Shown piece after piece: positions 58,036-64,000 of a stretch of 64,000 nucleotides of DNA. The stretch lies in contig NZ_AP023262.1 in NCBI RefSeq assembly GCF_016756615.1, positions 3,225,501-3,289,500 on the forward strand, written 5' to 3'. Position 1 is the first letter of the stretch. Every line of letters begins with the position of its first letter. The notes beneath the pieces are model-generated. The model worked only from the letters and a program-made list of their open reading frames with translations, was not told the DNA's origin and made no database searches. Source of the stretch: Mesorhizobium sp. L-8-3 (GTDB taxonomy: Bacteria > Pseudomonadota > Alphaproteobacteria > Rhizobiales > Rhizobiaceae). Made by a program: the position numbers and the translations under genes.

Positions 58036-60548
58036 CGACACGATGGTTCTTCTCCTCGGCGCAGGTGGGGGCGTCGGCTAAAGCGAGGGGGCGTTCGCTG
58101 GACACGTCGGTGACGTTCATGCGGGAAATGGACGGCCGGCGCGAGCCGGTGACCGCCGTTGGGCCAAGGCTGTCGCTGGTCGGCCCGGGAGATGTGATAG
58201 GCTTCGACCGGGCGATGGTCCTGCGCGAGGAGCCGCCACCAGGCGCGGCCCCTGCGGCGGAGAACATCCTGGCCAGCATCGAGTTCGCGCATGCCGACCT
58301 GCCGTGGCTGCTATCCCCCGGACCGGCCCAGACCCCGTCCCCGCAGCCATGGATCGTGCTGGTCGTGCTCGCCGAAGACGAGGCCGAGCCGCCGCGCGAA
58401 GGCAACCCGTTGCCGGTTCTAACCGCGCCGGTCGCCGCGCTTCCCCCGCTGGCCGATCGGTGGGCATGGGCGCATGTGGAGGCACGACTGGACGACAGGG
58501 TCACGCGGATCGACGACGCAAGGAGCCTTGTTGCGCTGGGTGCGCGCCAACACTCGGCCGAGGTCATCGCGCGGCTGCTATGCCCGCGCAAGCTGAAGCC
58601 GGACCGGGGATGGATCGCCGCCGTCGTCCCCGCCACCGAGGCCGGTCGGGCGGCTGGCCTCAACACCGCTCCGGTTGGATCGCCCACTGCGGATGCCTGG
58701 AGAGCCGGCGGTGGCGGTGCAGTCGAGCTCCCCGTCTACCACTGGTGGCGTTTCCGCACGGGGAAGGAGGGCACCTTCGAGGAACTGGCGCGACGACTGG
58801 ATTTTCGGCCTGCAGCGGAAGCCGGGCTCGGCACCCGAACCGTCGACGTCAGCCGACCGGGGCTGGTCGAGCAGGAAAGCCGGCCAGCCACAGTGACCCT
58901 TGACGGCGCCTTGCGGGTGCCGGGGGCAACGGCGGCCGAGGTGTGGTCGGACACGGCTGCGCAGGAGAGCTTCAAAGCCTCGGCCAGGATACGCCTCGAC
59001 GACCCGGCCAGGCGCCGCGCCGAGATCGGGGATCCGGAAGCGGACCCGGACACCATTGCGGTCGCCCCGCCGCTCTATGGCAGCGACCACACCGGTCAGC
59101 AGACAGTGCCTCTCGACCGGGAGCGACCGGAGGAACCGGAAAGCTGGATGACCACGCTGAACCTCGAGGTGCGGCGGCGCGTGGCCGCCGCGCTCGGCGC
59201 CCGCTACGTCCAGTTGGAACAGGAATTCCTGATGGCCCGGGCCTGGGAGCAGGTCGGCGAGATCCGGCAGGCGAACCGGCTGCTTGCCGTTGCGGAATTG
59301 GCCGCCGCGACGGCGGAGCAGGCCCAACGCAAGCACCTCGATCCGCTGAATGCGGCCGACCTGGTCGTCGCCATGGCTCCGGCGAGCACACGCATGCGGT
59401 TGTCCGCGGGGCGGCTCGACACCTCCGCCACGCTCGCGACCTTGCTGGCTGCTTCCCCGGTGCCGACGGGAGCTGCGAGTTCCTCCTTTGCCCGGCTGAC
59501 ACGCCGGGGTGGGGCGTTGGCGCGCCGCGCCGCGCGCGGCCCGAACGGCACCGGGAATGTCAGCGCCGTTCCGGTGATCACGCAGGGGCTGCTCGAAATG
59601 GGGGTGGTGAGCGAGGAAGCGCCCGATGCCGGCCTGCCGGGCGAGGTGCGTGCCCTGATCACGCCGTTCCCTCTGCAGTGGCGGCGCATGGTCGACCGCA
59701 TCCCCATAGAAGCCATGGCAGGCCGCTCTGAAACGGAAGCCCGCCCGCTGCGACCGATCATGGCTCACCCTACGTTCAGCGTCCCGATCGCCACGGAACT
59801 GTTGGCCCGCTGGCCCGAATGGGCAGTCCCTGGCATAGGAGCGCTGCCGATGGACACCGTGACCTTGCTGGAGACCAATCCAGAATTTGTCGCCGCCCTG
59901 CTGGTCGGGCTCAATCACGAATTCAACCGGGAGCTGCTATGGCGCGAGTTCCCTACCGACCAGCGCGGCACGTCGTTCGCCCGGTTCTGGCCCAGCGCCG
60001 GGGCGGATGTCGACGAGATCGCCCGCTGGCCTTTGGATGCTCCATTGGGCGACCAGCTCCGCGCCGGTGGAGAGAGCAGTCTTGCGTTGCTGGTTCGCGG
60101 TGAGTTGCTGCGCAGGTTTCCCGGTACCGCACTGCTCGCGGTCCGGGGCGAGGGCGGCAAACTGCCGGCCACCTTCGGAGGGGCGACCACCGCGATTGCG
60201 CTGGACGAATCGACGGTGCTGTACCTCCTCGACGGCGTCGACAGGCAGCAGGCCCTCGACGAGGACTGGTTCTTCGTGTTCCGCGAACCGATGCGAGGGA
60301 CCCAGTTCGGCTTCGATTCAGGTGAGCCGGCCCCGACGTTGGAGACCTGGGCCGACCTCACCTGGGAAGACGTCGGTGTCGACGCCTCCGGATTCATACG
60401 GGTCGCCAGGCGGCCGACGAGAACGCCAAGCAGGCCGTCGCCGGACGACCCGCCCGCATGGGGGCGGGACGCCGCCGATATGGCCAGGATTGCCTTCCAG
60501 CAACCGTTCCAGATGGCCTTCCGGGCCGCGGCCATGCTCGGCGACTGA
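58032..60548 (+). CDS. Unknown 838-residue protein of the block
   Basis: 838 residues, overlapping the DUF6603-like gene. The N-terminus has a regular pattern: VTFMREMDGR, RLSLVGPGDVIGFDRAMVLREEP, then FAHADLPWLLSP and PWIVLVVLAED at about 95-125. This resembles uncharacterised proteins seen beside DUF6603 genes, but I cannot name a family. The middle (about 360-470) is helical, with many Ala and Glu; later there is LPMDTVTLLETNPEFVAALLVGLNHEFNRELLWREFPTD (about 615-650), and near the end YLLDGVDRQQALDEDWFFVFREPMRGT. No enzyme motif or signal peptide was found. It is clearly a real gene by codon use and coupling. Confidence 0.75.
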   Translation: MTTRWFFSSAQVGASAKARGRSLDTSVTFMREMDGRREPVTAVGPRLSLVGPGDVIGFDRAMVLREEPPPGAAPAAENILASIEFAHADLPWLLSPGPAQTPSPQPWIVLVVLAEDEAEPPREGNPLPVLTAPVAALPPLADRWAWAHVEARLDDRVTRIDDARSLVALGARQHSAEVIARLLCPRKLKPDRGWIAAVVPATEAGRAAGLNTAPVGSPTADAWRAGGGGAVELPVYHWWRFRTGKEGTFEELARRLDFRPAAEAGLGTRTVDVSRPGLVEQESRPATVTLDGALRVPGATAAEVWSDTAAQESFKASARIRLDDPARRRAEIGDPEADPDTIAVAPPLYGSDHTGQQTVPLDRERPEEPESWMTTLNLEVRRRVAAALGARYVQLEQEFLMARAWEQVGEIRQANRLLAVAELAAATAEQAQRKHLDPLNAADLVVAMAPASTRMRLSAGRLDTSATLATLLAASPVPTGAASSSFARLTRRGGALARRAARGPNGTGNVSAVPVITQGLLEMGVVSEEAPDAGLPGEVRALITPFPLQWRRMVDRIPIEAMAGRSETEARPLRPIMAHPTFSVPIATELLARWPEWAVPGIGALPMDTVTLLETNPEFVAALLVGLNHEFNRELLWREFPTDQRGTSFARFWPSAGADVDEIARWPLDAPLGDQLRAGGESSLALLVRGELLRRFPGTALLAVRGEGGKLPATFGGATTAIALDESTVLYLLDGVDRQQALDEDWFFVFREPMRGTQFGFDSGEPAPTLETWADLTWEDVGVDASGFIRVARRPTRTPSRPSPDDPPAWGRDAADMARIAFQQPFQMAFRAAAMLGD

Positions 60549-60573
60549 CCGCTCGCCGAAGACAGGAGCACGA

Positions 60574-63500
60574 ATGAACGAGACGTTCGCCGCACGTGCG
60601 CAGTTGGACCGGGCACGCACAGAGGCAGATGCCGACCAGGCGCGAGCGGACGAGCAGTTGGCAGTGGTGCGGCGGCTCCAGGACGCCATGCAGGCCGGTG
60701 ACCCCGGCGCCACGCAGGAACTGCTCACCGCCGCAGCCACAACCCATGCGGGACTCCAACAGTCGGCCGATCAAAGCAATGGCCTTGCTCGCATCTCCGA
60801 AGACGAGTTGGCCCAGGCCATGAATGCGGGCCCCGCACTGTTCGCCGACCGCAACACGGATCCGATCGCGCTTTTGCCGGTGCGGGTGGAGACCATTTGG
60901 TGGGAACCGAACAAGCTGCGGGTCCGGGTGTATCCGGACGATATCCTGATGTCTGATTTCAACCCGGATCTCACGCCCGACGAAGCCGCCGCCGGCGGCG
61001 CGTACTGGCGGGACCCGGGCCCGGAAGCCTGGCAGGAGCTGCTCAAGCGGCTGCGACCTTCGCGCGCCGCATGGGCGGTCCGCGCCTGCCGCCCCGATGG
61101 CCCGCCTCCGACCGTGCGCTCGGACGACCAGCGGGAACGCCGCCTCCGCACCCTCGCGATGCCGAAAAAATGGCGGTTCATAGGCTTGCTCGGCAGTGAG
61201 GTCGTCGTGGACAAGCTGGGTAGATCGGTGCCGGACCCGCTGCCCGTCGGCTTGCTGCGCTCCGATGAGGAGGGCTGGGAGACCGACTGGTTCTCGGCGC
61301 TCAGCGCCGGCATGGCCGTCGAGCTGACCCTCAACGAAAATGACCGCCTGGACGAGTTGCTGGTGGTGGGGGTGCGCGACAGCTCGGCTGCGGACGGCGC
61401 CGTAGAGTTCCGCGACCTGCTCCTCGGCCATATGTTCGGCGCTGGACTCGCCCTGCTTCCGGCTGGCACTGCGACCAACAACACCCCCCGCGCGCGCTCG
61501 GGTTGGTCGTCGGCCCCTGCGTATCCCGGACCAGAACCCGATCCGCCGGCTGGCGAGCGGCCGGTGGCGGACGCGCTGGCTGCTGCTCTCGGACTGCCCG
61601 ACGCCAGTTTCCTGCGCGGTTGCTCCGGCGCCGACGACATGGAAGAGTCGGCCGTGGAAGCGTTGTCGCTGCTCACCTGGCCGACTCTGGGGAAGGGGGT
61701 CGCCGAGGCGGCGGTCTCGCATCTGGACTTGGGGACCAGGCAGATCAGGTCCACTGATCCGGCCCGGCCGTGGCGTGCGGTTCGGGACCACCTTGCCGAG
61801 CATGTGCGTGCGCGCGGGCCACTGCCGACGGTGCGGGTCGGCCGTCAGCCCTACGGAATATTGCCGACCACGGCGCTGAGCGATTGGCGGGCCGAACGGA
61901 GCCAGGACGTGGACGCGCTCCTGGCGCCGTGGCTGCTGCGGCTGCGGGAGCGCTGGCGCGCGGTGCTGCGCAACGATGGCACCATCCCGAGGGTGCGGCC
62001 CGGGGAGCCGGTCGACCAGGTGGTCGTCGACGTGTTGCAACGGTTGCCCGTGGCGACCGGATTGGCCATGCGCCGGCTGGACGGGCCGGGGCTCGCCGTG
62101 CCCAAAACGCCGCGCGACCAGGTGCCGGCCAATCTGGGCCTGCCGGGCTTGTCGCCGGACGGGAAGCTGCGGTGGACCACCCGCTCCGACGGGTGGACGG
62201 ATCTCGGCTGGGGGCTCGACGACGAGACCGGCGCCCCCGCGTTCGTCTCCCGGATCACTCCCGATCCGGTCAGCTTCCCCACCCGGGCGCTGAACACAGC
62301 CGACTATCTGCAAGCCGTGCGCATGTTCCTGGCCGGAGAGCTGGACGCGGCCGACTACGACCGGTCCTGGCCGGTGGAACTGTCCTCGGGCCGGGACACC
62401 CCACCCCGGCCGAGCACATTCTTCGACCTGCCTGGTGTCGGCGACGAGCCGCCGGACAATGGCGAGGAGCCGCCCGAAACACCCGAAGACGGCGAGGTGC
62501 TTCCGGAACCGCCGCCGGACGCGAGCGGTCTGCTCGATGCGCTGCTGTTTCTGCCCAACTGGGCGTTCATGGACGGCGACGACGGCGAGGACGACCCGCT
62601 TCGCCAGGCACTGGCCGTCACCGGTGAGGTGGACCAGTTGGTGGCCGACGTCCTGGAAGGTCTGTCCGAACGGGACCGCGCCGAACGCATTGCGGCTGCC
62701 GCCCGCTCCGCGCGTGCCCTGCCCAGGCTGGAGCAGGCGTTGCGGACCCTTGCTGCCACCCCGGTGACCCGGCTGCCCGAATTGCTGCTGGAGGTCATCG
62801 ACGCATATTCGCACCGGCTGGACGCCTGGGTCACCTCCCTGGCCTCGTGGCGACTGGCCCAGTTGCGTGGATCCGGTGTCGATGGAGTCCGCTTCGGCTG
62901 CTACGGCTGGGTGGAGAACCTGGCGCCGCCGCTGCCCAGGGAAACGGTCGAGGTCGAAGTCGAGGACGGGGCGGACACGGCCACCGTCTCCCAGAAGGAC
63001 GGCTATATCCATGCACCATCGCTGCAGCATGCGGCGACCGCGGCCGTGCTGCGCTCGGGCTTCATCGGCAACCCCGGCAACGAGGCCTATGCCGTCAACC
63101 TGCATTCGCGGCGTACCCGGATCGCCCGCTGGCTGCTGGGCGCGGTACGTCGGGGGCAGAATCTGGGTTCGTTGCTGGGCTACCGGTTCGAGCGGTCCCT
63201 CCACGATGCCGGACTCGACCACCTCGTCGAACGGTTCCGTCGCCAGTTCCCCCTGCCTATCGTGCCGGAGCCGGAGGGGGCCGGCGCCGACGCGGACCTG
63301 TGGGCGCGCAGCGCGGAAAGCATCGCCGCGCGCAATGTCGTCGACGGGATGGCTCTCGTGCGGGCCGGCGCAGGCGTGCTCGACCAGTCGAGCGCCATAG
63401 ACGGAGCGCCGCTGGTGCCGGCCGCCGACCGGCCGGGAACTGCCGAGTTGCTGCGCGATCTCGCAGACTCCCTCGATGCCGTGGGCGACCTCGTGCTGGC

Positions 63501-64000
63501 CGAGAGCGTCCACCAGCTCGTCGGCGGCAATCCGATTCGCGCAGGGCTGGCAGCCGACACTTTGGGCCGCGGCGAGGACGTGCCTGATACGTTCCAGGTG
63601 GTGCGTACGCCGCACCGGGCCCGTGCGCTGACACACCGGGTGGCAGTTCTCCTGCCCGCAGAGCCATTCGGGCCGACCGGATGGCCGACCGCCGACCCCG
63701 TCGCCGCGCTCCATCCGGAGGTGGAGGCGTGGGTTGGACACCTGCTCGGCCCGGCCGCGGGCTGGATCCTGAGCGGCGTCCGGCGCGACCCAGGGGATCC
63801 GGAACCTGGCCAGCCCTTCGAGATCACCGCTGACCGGCTTGGGCTTGGTGCGCTGAGCGCGATGCTGGACGCGGCGGGCGCCGATCACGCCCGGTTGCAC
63901 GGCGCAGTCCGGCAAGCTTTCGGTGCCGCGCCGGGCGCGGCGGTGACGCTTGACGGTCCCGGCTGGAGCGGCCTGAGGGGCCGCGCGGTCCGGATACGGT
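60574..64000 (+). CDS. Very large unknown protein, cut by the window end
   Basis: The frame opens at ATG 60574 (CAGGAGCACGA upstream) and stays open for 1142 codons to the edge. The first 60 residues form an Ala/Gln/Glu-rich coiled coil. Then come segments such as VRVGRQPYGILPTTALSDW (about 420-438), an acidic proline-rich linker at about 625-650, and VNLHSRRTRIARWLLGAVRRGQNLGSLLGYRFERSL at about 840-875. Similar motifs occur in very large uncharacterised bacterial proteins, but I know of no function. No signal peptide. The opposite strand also has a long frame (60394-63915), which is an artefact of composition. The gene follows the 838-residue gene by 25 bp. Confidence 0.78.
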   Translation, partial: MNETFAARAQLDRARTEADADQARADEQLAVVRRLQDAMQAGDPGATQELLTAAATTHAGLQQSADQSNGLARISEDELAQAMNAGPALFADRNTDPIALLPVRVETIWWEPNKLRVRVYPDDILMSDFNPDLTPDEAAAGGAYWRDPGPEAWQELLKRLRPSRAAWAVRACRPDGPPPTVRSDDQRERRLRTLAMPKKWRFIGLLGSEVVVDKLGRSVPDPLPVGLLRSDEEGWETDWFSALSAGMAVELTLNENDRLDELLVVGVRDSSAADGAVEFRDLLLGHMFGAGLALLPAGTATNNTPRARSGWSSAPAYPGPEPDPPAGERPVADALAAALGLPDASFLRGCSGADDMEESAVEALSLLTWPTLGKGVAEAAVSHLDLGTRQIRSTDPARPWRAVRDHLAEHVRARGPLPTVRVGRQPYGILPTTALSDWRAERSQDVDALLAPWLLRLRERWRAVLRNDGTIPRVRPGEPVDQVVVDVLQRLPVATGLAMRRLDGPGLAVPKTPRDQVPANLGLPGLSPDGKLRWTTRSDGWTDLGWGLDDETGAPAFVSRITPDPVSFPTRALNTADYLQAVRMFLAGELDAADYDRSWPVELSSGRDTPPRPSTFFDLPGVGDEPPDNGEEPPETPEDGEVLPEPPPDASGLLDALLFLPNWAFMDGDDGEDDPLRQALAVTGEVDQLVADVLEGLSERDRAERIAAAARSARALPRLEQALRTLAATPVTRLPELLLEVIDAYSHRLDAWVTSLASWRLAQLRGSGVDGVRFGCYGWVENLAPPLPRETVEVEVEDGADTATVSQKDGYIHAPSLQHAATAAVLRSGFIGNPGNEAYAVNLHSRRTRIARWLLGAVRRGQNLGSLLGYRFERSLHDAGLDHLVERFRRQFPLPIVPEPEGAGADADLWARSAESIAARNVVDGMALVRAGAGVLDQSSAIDGAPLVPAADRPGTAELLRDLADSLDAVGDLVLAESVHQLVGGNPIRAGLAADTLGRGEDVPDTFQVVRTPHRARALTHRVAVLLPAEPFGPTGWPTADPVAALHPEVEAWVGHLLGPAAGWILSGVRRDPGDPEPGQPFEITADRLGLGALSAMLDAAGADHARLHGAVRQAFGAAPGAAVTLDGPGWSGLRGRAVRIR

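Noticed and set aside
60394..63915. Minus-strand frame of 1173 codons
   Set aside because: It is the antisense of the truncated plus-strand gene from 60574, whose frame has a ribosome site, coupled neighbours and natural protein composition; the antisense product is Arg/Gly/Pro-rich and of no family.
1..64000. tRNA or rRNA genes, phage attachment sites
   Set aside because: None was recognised by eye on either strand. A tRNAscan or covariance search was not possible, so absence is not proven.

Overview
The window is GC-rich DNA from an alphaproteobacterium, most likely a member of the Phyllobacteriaceae (Mesorhizobium/Aminobacter type). The evidence is the codon bias, the abundance of ABC transporters for amino acids and peptides, DUF982 and OpgC-type proteins, an ECF41 sigma module and rhizobial-style intergenic palindromes. 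This placement is an inference; no rRNA or tRNA gene was seen.

Layout. 1-5.5 kb: the start of a secreted LysM-like protein, an intact IS630-family element (469-1706), and a DHA2/HlyD drug-efflux pair divergent from its TetR repressor, with two matching operator palindromes. 5.5-17.9 kb: a mixed region with an inverted-repeat element, PPK2, an SRPBCC gene broken by an amber codon, a large SH3 secreted protein, an OpgC-like membrane protein, a PaaI thioesterase, a 47-residue membrane protein, DUF982, a GFA remnant, vapBC, a broken serine recombinase and a B3 metallo-beta-lactamase. 17.9-22.9 kb: a LysR regulator divergent from hglS and amaB, two steps of D-lysine/2-aminoadipate catabolism, followed by a large heptamer-repeat hairpin and a TauE/SafE exporter.

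23.3-31 kb: an RpiR-controlled catabolic locus (aminotransferase, polar amino-acid ABC transporter, C45 Ntn-hydrolase, serine hydrolase) divergent from a BKACE enzyme; together they suggest hydrolysis of an amide-linked amino compound, transamination and beta-keto-acid cleavage. 31-32.1 kb: a ParD-like protein overlapping a second methionine aminopeptidase, a candidate toxin-antitoxin arrangement, followed by a 20-bp tandem repeat. 32.4-43.9 kb: a GntR-controlled locus with a complete Dpp/Opp-type transporter, two amidohydrolases, a flavin reductase-like protein, a hydantoin/Asp-Glu racemase and two paralogous GntR regulators. A common motif TTGTNNRCAA occurs upstream of both transcription units. 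The gene set suggests uptake and ring opening of a nitrogen heterocycle.

44-53.2 kb: a carboxymuconolactone decarboxylase/ECF41 sigma pair with its expected promoter, an SOS peptidase (YedK), cupin and SnoaL proteins, a membrane guanylate/adenylate cyclase, a CLC channel and a nitronate monooxygenase. 53.65-64 kb: after an AT-richer gap, a tightly packed, co-directional block of five unfamiliar genes: a small Ig/CARDB-like protein, a WD40 propeller, a DUF6603-like 964-residue protein, an 838-residue protein, and a protein of at least 1142 residues cut by the window end. This block looks acquired and is the best candidate for an undescribed system.
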